NCBI GenBank assembly: GCA_017622925.1 | Contig: JAGAQC010000002.1 | Span: 1-64,000 of the forward strand | From: Ruminococcus sp. | GTDB lineage: Bacteria > Bacillota > Clostridia > Oscillospirales > Ruminococcaceae | Direction: 5' to 3' | DNA length: 64,000 bases | Shown here: positions 16,625 to 24,804 of the stretch, in pieces | How positions within the stretch are numbered: the first letter of the stretch is position 1 | Layout: every line of letters begins with the position of its first letter | The notes under the pieces: generated by a model | Seen by the model: only the letters and a program-made list of their open reading frames with translations | Told to the model about the DNA's origin: nothing | The model's database searches: none | Position numbers and translations under genes: made by a program

Positions 16625-17416
16625 TCAATTATTTAATATCTTCGGATTAAAAATAGCTTTTCCCTGAGCTTCGCCGAGTCCTATCACAGCGTTCACAGGC
16701 TTTCGCTCGCCGCTTATTTTGTTGACTATAAGCACCTCGTCAGGACTGAAAAGCCGCATAAGACCACCGCCTGTCACGGTTGAAAGAGGGATAAGCCGTA
16801 TTCGCACATCACGCGGTATATCGCCTATATCCTCCCGAGAGCAGATTATTACGGGTTTCCCCGAAAAAAAGTCAGTCAGGGCGTTTCCTGTGTCCGCAAG
16901 TCCGTCTATGCGAAGAATCTTATCTTTAAGGCGAATTATCACCGAAAAGCCGTCCATAGGTGTTTTGTCGCACACTCGGCGGAACAGGCTGACGATAAAA
17001 TAAAGCACAGCGGTGGTAACGATAAGCAGCAGGAGTGAAAAGTCTATGTAGAAATAGGAGTTGGAGAAGTGCATAAAACTCGGTTTAAGCCATGAGTAAG
17101 CGGCGTAAACACCTCCTGCGGTAATGAAGTTGGCGGCGAAAAAGGCTGCGGAGTTTTTCAACAGGCGGACTTTTCCGTGTATCCCGAAAGCGGCGATAAC
17201 GACAGTTACAGCAGCCGCAAGCTTTATCGTCAGATTTATAACGGCAGGCAGTTCGGGAGCAAGTATCAGCAGGGAAAAGAGACTTCCGTACAGCGATGCG
17301 GCGATACAGCGGAACGGTTTAAGCGGCGAACCTGTGAGCTTTGCGGTGATACGGAGGAGGAAAAAGTTTACGTAGACATTGAGAATAATTAAAACATCAA
17401 TGTAAATAGTCATCAT
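16625..17416 (-). CDS. spoIIGA: Sigma-E processing peptidase SpoIIGA
   Basis: 263-aa membrane protease that activates pro-sigma-E. Five or so hydrophobic helices occupy the first ~150 residues. The C-terminal domain has the aspartic protease motif LADTGNALTD. The start is the first of two adjacent ATG codons (17416 or 17413), with AGGAGG 4 nt upstream. Next gene is sigE, 15 nt on. A Spo0A-box-like sequence lies upstream. Length and layout match the family. Confidence 0.92.
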   Translation of the reverse strand: MMTIYIDVLIILNVYVNFFLLRITAKLTGSPLKPFRCIAASLYGSLFSLLILAPELPAVINLTIKLAAAVTVVIAAFGIHGKVRLLKNSAAFFAANFITAGGVYAAYSWLKPSFMHFSNSYFYIDFSLLLLIVTTAVLYFIVSLFRRVCDKTPMDGFSVIIRLKDKILRIDGLADTGNALTDFFSGKPVIICSREDIGDIPRDVRIRLIPLSTVTGGGLMRLFSPDEVLIVNKISGERKPVNAVIGLGEAQGKAIFNPKILNN

Positions 17417-17433
17417 GTTACCTCCTTGTATCA

Positions 17434-17467
17434 ATTATAACTCAATGAGTCGGCGAAAAAAGTCGAA
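17434..17467 (-). promoter_or_regulatory. spoIIG promoter with possible Spo0A box
   Basis: On the minus strand TTCGACT (17461-17467), one base from the Spo0A box TTCGACA, is followed 21 nt later by TATAAT (17434-17439). A wide gap between the activator/-35 region and the -10 box is also known for the Bacillus spoIIG promoter. The assignment is inference. Confidence 0.5.
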
Positions 17468-17483
17468 TCGGGGCAGGGCAAAA

Positions 17484-17520
17484 AAATAAGACCCGTACAG
17501 ACTTGTACAGGTCTTTTATT
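17484..17520. terminator. Bidirectional terminator
   Basis: An A/T-flanked hairpin, AAATAAGACC...CGTACA paired with TGTACAGGTCTTTTATT, lies between the small membrane protein gene (minus strand, ends at 17548) and spoIIGA. Confidence 0.8.
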
Positions 17521-17547
17521 TGCCGAAAACAAGGGAAACAACGGTTA

Positions 17548-17658
17548 TCAGGAAATAAACGGAAGAATTATTGCGCCGAGCATCATAAGTGCGGCTAAAG
17601 CGAGTACTAAAACTCTCATCCACATACTTTTTTCGGGTTTTTTTGTTGAATTATTCAT
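17548..17658 (-). CDS. 36-aa single-pass membrane miniprotein
   Basis: Tiny protein of 36 residues, read by hand: a Lys-rich N-terminus (MNNSTKKPEKSMWMR) followed by a single hydrophobic helix (residues 16-35, VLVLALAALMMLGAIILPFI) and then the stop. The ribosome site GAGGTGATACA is excellent. It begins 11 nt after the DEAD-box helicase stop on the same strand and is followed by a terminator, so it is the last gene of that operon. The charge pattern predicts N-in topology. It resembles other short Firmicutes membrane proteins such as the DUF4044 type, but I cannot confirm a family. Confidence 0.75.
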   Translation of the reverse strand: MNNSTKKPEKSMWMRVLVLALAALMMLGAIILPFIS

Positions 17659-17669
17659 TGTATCACCTC

Positions 17670-19409
17670 TTAGTGACGATTTTTCGTGCGTTTGCGTCTG
17701 TTGGGCGTATAATCGCCGAATATCTCGGTTTTCTTTCTGCTGCCGTAAGCGGATTTTTTTCGGTCGGGTTTTGCAGCTTTACGGTTTGAACTGCGGTTTC
17801 TGTCCTTTGAGTATGATTTTTCCTTAGAACCGCCCTTATACAGCTTGACTTCGACCTTGTGACCGTTTATCTTCATGGAATTAGCGCTGTCAAGTATGTA
17901 GTCGTACTCGGCTTCGGGGACTTCCACAGTAGTGTGAGTGTCAAAAATATCTATTTTACCGAAGTCCTGACCCGACATTCCCGTAGCGTCCACCAATGCC
18001 CCGAGAATAAAATTAGGCGCAGCTTTTTTTGTCCTTCCGATGCTGAGGTCGATCTTAACGGTTCTCGCGCCTGCTCTGCCGCCTTTTTTGAGAGGCTTTG
18101 GCATATCAAATTCGGGGAGACTTTCGATCTCTTTTTGCAGTCTGCCGCCAATCAAACGTGCCGCCGCTTCACGATAGTCAACGCCCTTAGCTGCAAGGCG
18201 GTCAAGAATATCGTAGGCGTTCTCGATAGGCCTCGGAGCTTCGGCTATTTCACGAATCATAGCGTCTGTTTTGGCTGAAATAATATCTTCCTTGTCGGGG
18301 AGGGGAAGTTCGGCTATCGTAGCTTTGGTGTACCGCGCGATGTCTTTGAGGTCGTACTGCTGACGGCGACTTGTTATAAGCGTGTACGCTGTACCTTTCA
18401 TGCCTGCTCTGCCTGTACGTCCGATACGGTGAATGTAGTATTCGTTGTCCTGCGGAAGATCGTAGTTGAAAACAGCGTCAATTCCGCTTACGTCAATACC
18501 TCTTGCGGCAACGTCGGTAGCGACAAGAACGGCTGTTGTCTTAGCCTTGAAGCTGTTCATCACCTGAGTACGCTGAGCCTGCTTCATATCGCCGTGCAGA
18601 CCTGCGGCACGTATCCCGCTTTTGATAAGCTCCTCTGAAAGCTCGTCCACCGTTTTCTTTGTATTGCAGAAAACCATTGCCGATTCGGGGGAATACGCCG
18701 CCAAAAGCAGCTTCAAAGCGTCGGTTTTTCTGCCCATAGCGACCATGAACCAGTATTGGTCGATAAGCTCGACAGTTTTCTGTGCGGACTTTATTTTCAC
18801 CTGAATGGGGTCACGCTGATATTTTTCGGTAATGGCGAGTATTTCGGGAGGCATAGTTGCCGAGAAAAGCACTGTTTGCCTTTCCTCGGGAACGTCCGCA
18901 AGGATAGCTTCAATGTCCTCACGGAAGCCCATATTCAGCATTTCATCGGCTTCATCAAGGATAACCGTTCGGAGATTATCCAGTTTCAGAGTACGCCTGC
19001 GAATATGATCCATAACGCGTCCCGGTGTGCCGATAACTATATTTGCACCTCGTTTCAGTTCCATTATCTGGCGTTCCATGCTTGCGCCGCCGTAGACTGC
19101 GGAAGCCTTGACGATTCGTTTGTATTTGGCGAATTTGCGTATTTCCTCGCATGCCTGCATAGCAAGCTCACGGGTAGGGCAGAGAATGAGGACGGACACG
19201 GTTTTTTTGTCGTTCTCCGTAATGGATTCAACTGCGGGAATACCGAAAGCGGCAGTTTTTCCCGTACCTGTGTTGGAACGTCCGACAACGTCGCGTCCCT
19301 GTAAGAGCAGGGGAATGCTTTCCTGTTGTATTTCGGTCATTTCGGAGAAGCCAAGCTCTTCCACGGCTCTCAGAATATCCTGAGAAAGATTCAATTCATT
19401 AAACTGCAT
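17670..19409 (-). CDS. DEAD-box RNA helicase with DbpA-like C-terminus
   Basis: 579-aa ATP-dependent RNA helicase. Motifs run in order: Q motif (EMTEIQQESIP), I (SNTGTGKT), Ia (PTRELAMQ), Ib (TPGRVMDH), II (LDEADEML), III (SATMP), and VI (HRIGRTGRAG). Residues about 465-545 resemble the DbpA RNA-binding domain, which in known members binds 23S rRNA; a basic Arg/Lys/Ser tail follows. A role in ribosome assembly or cold-stress RNA remodelling is likely. It has its own promoter and is followed by the 36-aa membrane protein gene. Confidence 0.93.
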   Translation of the reverse strand: MQFNELNLSQDILRAVEELGFSEMTEIQQESIPLLLQGRDVVGRSNTGTGKTAAFGIPAVESITENDKKTVSVLILCPTRELAMQACEEIRKFAKYKRIVKASAVYGGASMERQIMELKRGANIVIGTPGRVMDHIRRRTLKLDNLRTVILDEADEMLNMGFREDIEAILADVPEERQTVLFSATMPPEILAITEKYQRDPIQVKIKSAQKTVELIDQYWFMVAMGRKTDALKLLLAAYSPESAMVFCNTKKTVDELSEELIKSGIRAAGLHGDMKQAQRTQVMNSFKAKTTAVLVATDVAARGIDVSGIDAVFNYDLPQDNEYYIHRIGRTGRAGMKGTAYTLITSRRQQYDLKDIARYTKATIAELPLPDKEDIISAKTDAMIREIAEAPRPIENAYDILDRLAAKGVDYREAAARLIGGRLQKEIESLPEFDMPKPLKKGGRAGARTVKIDLSIGRTKKAAPNFILGALVDATGMSGQDFGKIDIFDTHTTVEVPEAEYDYILDSANSMKINGHKVEVKLYKGGSKEKSYSKDRNRSSNRKAAKPDRKKSAYGSRKKTEIFGDYTPNRRKRTKNRH

Positions 19410-19448
19410 ATTTATCCTTTCTTAAATAGGTATAACTTCCATATTAAC

Positions 19449-19477
19449 ATCATAACATATTTTTGGCAAAACGTCAA
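19449..19477 (-). promoter_or_regulatory. DEAD-box helicase promoter
   Basis: On the minus strand TTGACG (19472-19477) and TATGAT (19449-19454) are 17 nt apart. Confidence 0.75.
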
Positions 19478-19518
19478 GGAAAATCCGAAAAATTTATATT
19501 TGCTCGTTTCAAAAGCTC

Positions 19519-19547
19519 TTGACTTCTCCGCTTTAGTGTATTATAAT
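19519..19547 (+). promoter_or_regulatory. dapF promoter
   Basis: TTGACT (19519-19524) and TATAAT (19542-19547) are 17 nt apart. Transcription would start near 19554, so the palindromic element at 19572-19734 lies inside the dapF leader. Confidence 0.8.
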
Positions 19548-19571
19548 AGTATGGGAGAAAGGTATTTGGAA

Positions 19572-19734
19572 TAGACCTCCTCGGGAACTGGAAAGTGCTG
19601 TATGACTCAGGATTTTTTGTGCTGTGCAAAGTCAGGTTTCCGCAGGAATACTGTATGTATTGCAAGGAAAGCTGGCAAAGCACAGCGCAAAAAAGACAAG
19701 TCAGACAGTGCTTTTCAGTTTTTGAGGAGGTCTA
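19572..19734 (+). mobile_element. MITE-like palindromic element, copy B
   Basis: 163-bp element with ~30-bp terminal inverted repeats (19572-19601 and 19705-19734). All mismatches between the arms would still pair as G-U in RNA. The interior continues the palindrome (GTGCTGTGC facing GCACAGCGC). Ends and inner motifs match copy A at 9596-9753. It lies between the dapF promoter and start codon, and its right end carries GAGGAGGTCTA, a Shine-Dalgarno-like sequence, 22 nt before the ATG. Confidence 0.75.
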
Positions 19735-19756
19735 ATAAATTTGAAAGGAAGATGCT

Positions 19757-20599
19757 ATGAAGTTCACAAAAATGCACGGTATCGGCAACGACTATATCTA
19801 CGTCAATTGCTTTGAGGAGACTGTAGAGCAGCCGGAGAAGCTTTCGATTGCCGTAAGCGATGTGCGAAAGGGTATCGGAGCTGACGGACTTGTGCTTATC
19901 ATGCCGTCCGAAAAGGCGGATTTTCGTATGCGTATTTTTAATGCGGACGGTTCGGAAGCTCAGATGTGCGGTAATGCTACACGGTGTATCGGTAAATATG
20001 TTTACGAAAAAGGGCTTACCGACAAGACTGAGATAACCCTTGAAACTAATTCGGGTATAAAATATCTTACGCTTTTTGTTAATGAAGCAAACAAAGTGGA
20101 GCTTGTCAGGGTAGATATGGGAAAGGCTGTGCTTGACCCTCGTAAAATTCCTGTAATCAGCGATCTGGAGCGTTTTGTAAACGTTCCCGTCAATGTAAAC
20201 GGCAAGACATACGGGATAACCTGTGTATCTATGGGCAACCCTCATGCTGTTTTGTTTACAGAGGGTATCGCAGACCTTGAACTTGAAAAAACAGGTCCGT
20301 ACTTTGAAAATCATGAGCTGTTCCCCGAGCGTATCAATACCGAGTTTATCGAGGTCGTTGACGACCATACGCTTAATATGCGAGTGTGGGAGAGGGGCAG
20401 CGGCGAGACATTTGCGTGTGGTACGGGAGCATGTGCGTCGGCAGTTGCAGCAGTTCTTAACGGCTATTGCAGACAGGACGAGGAGATACTTATTCATCTT
20501 AGGGGTGGAGACCTCCGCATTACGTACAAGTCTGATGAGACAGTCCTAATGACAGGACCTGCCGAGTTCATATGCGACGGCGTATGGCTTGTTAAATAA
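19757..20599 (+). CDS. dapF: Diaminopimelate epimerase
   Basis: 280-aa cofactor-independent epimerase converting LL- to meso-diaminopimelate for peptidoglycan and lysine. The two catalytic cysteines are visible: Cys71 in QMCGNATRC and Cys221 in FACGTGACASA. MHGIGNDYIYV at the N-terminus and length are typical. The ATG has AAGGAAG 5 nt upstream. Next gene is dapL, 21 nt on, so consecutive steps of the aminotransferase (DapL) variant of the pathway are co-transcribed. Expression depends on a leader that contains a palindromic element. Confidence 0.96.
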   Translation: MKFTKMHGIGNDYIYVNCFEETVEQPEKLSIAVSDVRKGIGADGLVLIMPSEKADFRMRIFNADGSEAQMCGNATRCIGKYVYEKGLTDKTEITLETNSGIKYLTLFVNEANKVELVRVDMGKAVLDPRKIPVISDLERFVNVPVNVNGKTYGITCVSMGNPHAVLFTEGIADLELEKTGPYFENHELFPERINTEFIEVVDDHTLNMRVWERGSGETFACGTGACASAVAAVLNGYCRQDEEILIHLRGGDLRITYKSDETVLMTGPAEFICDGVWLVK

Positions 20600-20620
20600 A
20601 ATATAGAAAGAGGTATTATT

Positions 20621-21829
20621 ATGCCGCAGTTGAATGAAAATTTTTTGAAGCTTGAAAAAAATTATCTTTTTATAAATATCGCAAAGAAGATAAATGCCTT
20701 TAAAGAGGCAAATCCCGAGGCTGACATTATCAGAATGGGCATCGGCGACGTTACCCTGCCAATCGCTCCCGTAGTTATCGAGGCTATGAAAAAGGGCTGC
20801 GATGAAATGGGAGTTAAAGAGACTTTCAAAGGCTATGAGGACAGCGGAGCAGGCTACGATTTTCTGCGTGAGGCTGTTTCAGGCTACTATAAGAGCTTCG
20901 GAGCGGACGTTGCTCCCGAGGAGATACGTATTAATGACGGCGCAAAGTCCGACTGCGGAAATATCGTTGATATTTTCGGCAATGACAATATTGTTCTCGT
21001 TACAGATCCGGCTTATCCCGTTTACGTTGACTCGAACCTCATGAACGGCAGAAAGATAATTTATGCCGATTCCAATGAGGAGAACGGTTTTGCGGCTATG
21101 CCTGATTTCGGAGTTCATGCGGACATTATATATCTTTGTTCGCCGAACAACCCGACAGGCTCAGTCTATACGGAGGAGCAGCTGAAAATCTGGATAGACT
21201 ATGCAAAGCAAAATAACGCCGTAATTATCTACGATTCCGCTTATGAGGCGTTTATCACGGAGGACGGCATTCCTCGGAGCATTTACTGTGTTGAGGGAGC
21301 TAAAGAAGTCGCTATCGAGATGTGTTCACTGTCAAAAACGGCAGGCTTTACTGGCATGAGATGCGGATATACCGTTATTCCGAACGAACTTACCGTAAAA
21401 GCGAGCGACGGTTCGGATGTATCTTTGGCGCAGCTTTGGGGCAGACGTCAGGGCAGCAAGTTCAACGGCGTTTCCTACCCCGTTCAGTGCGCGGCGGCGG
21501 CTGTTTTCACAGATGAGGGATTGAAGCAGATACGTGAAAATATTGCATATTATCAGGAGAACGCCCGAATTATCGCCGATACCATGACTGAGCTGGGAGT
21601 TAAATTCACAGGCGGCGTCAACTCTCCGTATATATGGTTCAAGTGTCCGAATAATATGGGCAGTTGGGAATTTTTCGACCTTATGCTCAGCAGGATAGCA
21701 GTTGTCGGAACTCCCGGAGAAGGCTTCGGCAAAAACGGAGAAGGCTGGTTCAGATTGACTGCTTTCGGCGACAGACAGCGTACTGTTGAAGCTATGGAAC
21801 GTTTCAAGGGACTTATCAAATCGCTTTGA
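20621..21829 (+). CDS. dapL: LL-diaminopimelate aminotransferase
   Basis: 402-aa PLP-dependent fold-type I aminotransferase converting tetrahydrodipicolinate to LL-diaminopimelate in one step, giving the substrate for DapF. Diagnostic segments: DIIRMGIGDVTLP, NDGAKSDCGNI, YLCSPNNPTGS and the PLP-lysine motif SLSKTAGFTGMRCGY. The ATG is preceded by AAAGAGG. A strong terminator follows. Confidence 0.95.
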   Translation: MPQLNENFLKLEKNYLFINIAKKINAFKEANPEADIIRMGIGDVTLPIAPVVIEAMKKGCDEMGVKETFKGYEDSGAGYDFLREAVSGYYKSFGADVAPEEIRINDGAKSDCGNIVDIFGNDNIVLVTDPAYPVYVDSNLMNGRKIIYADSNEENGFAAMPDFGVHADIIYLCSPNNPTGSVYTEEQLKIWIDYAKQNNAVIIYDSAYEAFITEDGIPRSIYCVEGAKEVAIEMCSLSKTAGFTGMRCGYTVIPNELTVKASDGSDVSLAQLWGRRQGSKFNGVSYPVQCAAAAVFTDEGLKQIRENIAYYQENARIIADTMTELGVKFTGGVNSPYIWFKCPNNMGSWEFFDLMLSRIAVVGTPGEGFGKNGEGWFRLTAFGDRQRTVEAMERFKGLIKSL

Positions 21830-21847
21830 TCTATACAAAACTAAAAT

Positions 21848-21890
21848 AAAAATCGCTTTAATGTCAGAAATTGACTTTAAAGCGATTTTT
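21848..21890. terminator. Bidirectional terminator, dapL/P-ATPase
   Basis: AAAAATCGCTTTAA (21848-21861) pairs with TTAAAGCGATTTTT (21877-21890) between two convergent genes. Confidence 0.9.
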
Positions 21891-21912
21891 GTTATATATG
21901 TTGTTGAATTTA

Positions 21913-24552
21913 TTATCTTTTTTTCTTTGAAGTTCCGAAAATACCGCTTATGATCGGAATTACAAAACTGAATCCCAATGCTGCGAAAAGCTGTTCGGAG
22001 TTCAGCATTACCGTTGTAAAAATTCCCTGCAACTGTGGAAGTATGACAGCCGCCGCTAACGCTCCTGCTGAAACGAGTACGGCTAAAATAAGCTTTATAT
22101 TATTAAAAAGATTTATACCGAATATTGATCTTGTTTCCGACTTGCACTCGAAAACGTGTATAAGCTGAGATACTACGAGGGTTATCAATGCGGCAGTCCG
22201 ACATGCTTCGATACTTCCGCCCATACGCATTACCGACGTGAACGAAGCGAGAGTGGAAAGTCCGATAAGTATTCCGCGGAGAACGATTTTCCACATAAGT
22301 CCTCCTGCGAAAAATCCCTCTGTTGATTTTCTTGGCGGACGTGTCATTATATCCTTGTCGGGCGGTTCAAGTCCCAACGCTATGGCAGGCAGACCGTCCG
22401 TTACAAGGTTGACAAGAAGAATTTGCACAGGCAGGAGTATGATAGGCATTCCCATAAGTATGCCTAAAAACATTGTCAGCACTTCTCCGATATTGCACGA
22501 CAGCAGATAGCGTACAAATTTGCGGATATTTGCATATACGCACCGACCCTGCTCAACGGCGTTGACGAGCGTCGCTAAATTATCGTCGAGAAGTATCACG
22601 TCAGCCGCCTGCTTTGTTACGTCAGTACCCGTAATTCCCATAGCTACGCCGACGTCGGCTTCTTTTATGGCAGGAGCGTCGTTTACGCCGTCACCCGTCA
22701 TCGTGACTATTTCACCGTTACGCTTGAAGCTGCGGACTATCCTCAGCTTATGCGCAGGCTCTACTCGTGCGAATACCGTATATTCTCCGATTTTTTGGTC
22801 AAGCTCCTCGTCGCTCATGCGGTCAAGCTCTGCCCCAGTTATTGTTTTTCCGTTTTTCAGCAGACCTGCCTTTTGCGCAATGGCGGCGGCGGTGTTTTTA
22901 TGGTCGCCTGTTATCATTACAGTTTTTACCGAAGCGGACGCACATTTCTTAATAGCAGTCTTGGCTTCTTCACGGGGAGGGTCAAGCATTCCCGAAATTC
23001 CCAGAAATACAAGATTTCCGCATTCGGGATCGAACGTGTCGCTTACACAGTAGGCAAGCGCAAGCACTCTCAGAGCCTTATTCGACATTTCCGTTACCTT
23101 TGCGGCAATATGGTTTCTTATTGATGAAGTCATGGGCAGAAGCTCGCCTTTTTCGCTGACATACCGTGAACATTTCGGCAGAATTACTTCTTCCGCGCCC
23201 TTGAAATACATTCGCTTTTCGCTGCCCTCACGGCAGTAGACCGCCATGTATCGGGTCTCGCTGTCAAAAGGGAACTCCCTGAGCTTTTCCGTGACTTTGC
23301 CGAGTATATCTTTTGTAATTCCGCCTTTGGCAGCGGCGATGAGGAGAGCTATTTCTGTCGGATCGCCTGTGACAGTCCATTCGCCTTTTCCTTTAAGAGA
23401 ACCTCTGCGGCGGCTTGACCCGAATTTATCGGAAGAAATTTCTGCCGTAGAGCATATAACGCCGCATTTGAGAGTTTCGGTCAACGCCTTTTCCGTCTTT
23501 GGATTGGGCGTGATACCCTCAGAACCTTTGGTAATTTCGCCGCTTATCTTGTATCCCGAGCCGCTGAAAAAGTAGTCGGAATCGGCGGTGGAAATCTCCG
23601 TGACCGTCATTTTGTTTTCGGTTATAGTACCCGTTTTGTCGGAGCATATAACGGACGCGCAACCCAAAGTTTCAACGCTGTGCAGCTTGTTGACAAGAGC
23701 TTTTTGTTTCAGCATTCGGTTGACTGCCAATGCAAGAGCGATAGTGACCGTAGCAGGAAGTCCCTCGGGGATAGCTGCAATGGCGATGGTTATTCCTGTC
23801 ATTGCCATTTCAAAAATGTCCTCGCCCCTGAGAACTCCTGCTCCGAAAACCGCAATGCAGACCAACAGACAAATGATCGCAACGATTTTTCCAAGCTCGG
23901 CAAGCCTTTTTTGCAGGGGAGTAGGTTCTTTATCAATATCCGACAGCAGCTCGGAAATTTTTCCCATTTGAGTATTTTTAGCCGTTGCTATCACACGTCC
24001 CCGACATACTCCCTTTACGGCAGATGTTCCGCAGTAGGCGATATTAGGCTTGTTTATGCTGTTGTCCTCATCGTCGGGGGAGGCGGCTTTTTTGGCGGCA
24101 GGCTCGGATTCTCCAGTAAGAATGGATTCATCTGTATAAAATCCCGACGCTGACAGTATAACGCAGTCCGCAGGAACTCTGTCGCCCGCTTCAAGCTCAA
24201 TAACGTCACCCAAGACGAGATTTGACGCTTCTATCTCACGAAGCTTACCGTCACGGTAACATTTTGCTGTCGGAGCTGTCATGGATTTCAAGGCTTCGAG
24301 AGTATGCTCTGTGCGGTATTCCTGAATAAACCCGAGTATAGCATTCAGCAGCACTATCAGGATAATTGTCACGGCGTCTGTGACTTCTCCCAGCAGTACG
24401 GAAATGACCGTGGCTGCAAGAAGTATCATTACCATAATGTCACGGAACTGCCCTATGAAAATTTTTGCAGCGCTTGTTTTTTTCTTTTCCTCCAGTATGT
24501 TTTCGCCGTCTTTTTTCAGCCTTGCGGCTGCTTCCTTTTCTGTAAGACCCAT
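21913..24552 (-). CDS. Calcium-type P-type ATPase (PMCA/SERCA-like)
   Basis: 879-aa P-type cation pump. Phosphorylation motif DKTGT (Asp305), actuator TGES (146-149), PEGL in M4 (262-265), and the hinge TGDGVNDAPA are all present. Ten membrane helices are expected: two before the actuator, two before the P-domain, six at the C-terminus. The N-terminal cation-ATPase domain and the C-terminal half match the calcium-translocating PMCA group. It likely exports Ca2+ (or Mn2+). Transcribed alone; AGGAGTGG precedes the ATG. A palindromic repeat lies upstream. Confidence 0.9.
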   Translation of the reverse strand: MGLTEKEAAARLKKDGENILEEKKKTSAAKIFIGQFRDIMVMILLAATVISVLLGEVTDAVTIILIVLLNAILGFIQEYRTEHTLEALKSMTAPTAKCYRDGKLREIEASNLVLGDVIELEAGDRVPADCVILSASGFYTDESILTGESEPAAKKAASPDDEDNSINKPNIAYCGTSAVKGVCRGRVIATAKNTQMGKISELLSDIDKEPTPLQKRLAELGKIVAIICLLVCIAVFGAGVLRGEDIFEMAMTGITIAIAAIPEGLPATVTIALALAVNRMLKQKALVNKLHSVETLGCASVICSDKTGTITENKMTVTEISTADSDYFFSGSGYKISGEITKGSEGITPNPKTEKALTETLKCGVICSTAEISSDKFGSSRRRGSLKGKGEWTVTGDPTEIALLIAAAKGGITKDILGKVTEKLREFPFDSETRYMAVYCREGSEKRMYFKGAEEVILPKCSRYVSEKGELLPMTSSIRNHIAAKVTEMSNKALRVLALAYCVSDTFDPECGNLVFLGISGMLDPPREEAKTAIKKCASASVKTVMITGDHKNTAAAIAQKAGLLKNGKTITGAELDRMSDEELDQKIGEYTVFARVEPAHKLRIVRSFKRNGEIVTMTGDGVNDAPAIKEADVGVAMGITGTDVTKQAADVILLDDNLATLVNAVEQGRCVYANIRKFVRYLLSCNIGEVLTMFLGILMGMPIILLPVQILLVNLVTDGLPAIALGLEPPDKDIMTRPPRKSTEGFFAGGLMWKIVLRGILIGLSTLASFTSVMRMGGSIEACRTAALITLVVSQLIHVFECKSETRSIFGINLFNNIKLILAVLVSAGALAAAVILPQLQGIFTTVMLNSEQLFAALGFSFVIPIISGIFGTSKKKR

Positions 24553-24665
24553 ATTACCACTCCTTTGGAAATTGCTTATTGCTGTAAGGCAGTAAACAAC
24601 GGTTTGTCTATACAGAATATGCGGACAAAGCCTTAAAAAGAACAGGCTGTAATAAAAATAACACA

Positions 24666-24791
24666 GTCTACAACTTTAGCGAGGGACTTTGGGCATCTTC
24701 TCACCTGTGCAAAGTCACCCCTGATTCATGAAAAATGTGTAAACCATTTTGCAGGAATCAGGGGTGAAACAGAATCGCTAAAGTTGTAGAC
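24666..24791. repeat. Long palindromic repeat, three-stem
   Basis: Outer arms GTCTACAACTTTAGCGA (24666-24682) and its complement (24775-24791) are 17 bp and perfect. An inner pair of 13-bp arms (24715-24727 and 24755-24767, core CACCCCTGATTC) is also perfect, and a GACTTTG/CAAAGTC stem lies between. The 126 bp can fold almost fully. No coding capacity. It sits 13 nt beyond the AgcS stop on the minus strand, so it could act as a terminator or be a MITE remnant. Confidence 0.7.
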
Positions 24792-24804
24792 AGTGCTTTT
24801 ATAT

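Noticed and set aside
19715-20497. 260-codon frame on the minus strand over dapF
   Set aside because: It is a shadow of the dapF frame, with no ribosome site and non-protein-like composition.
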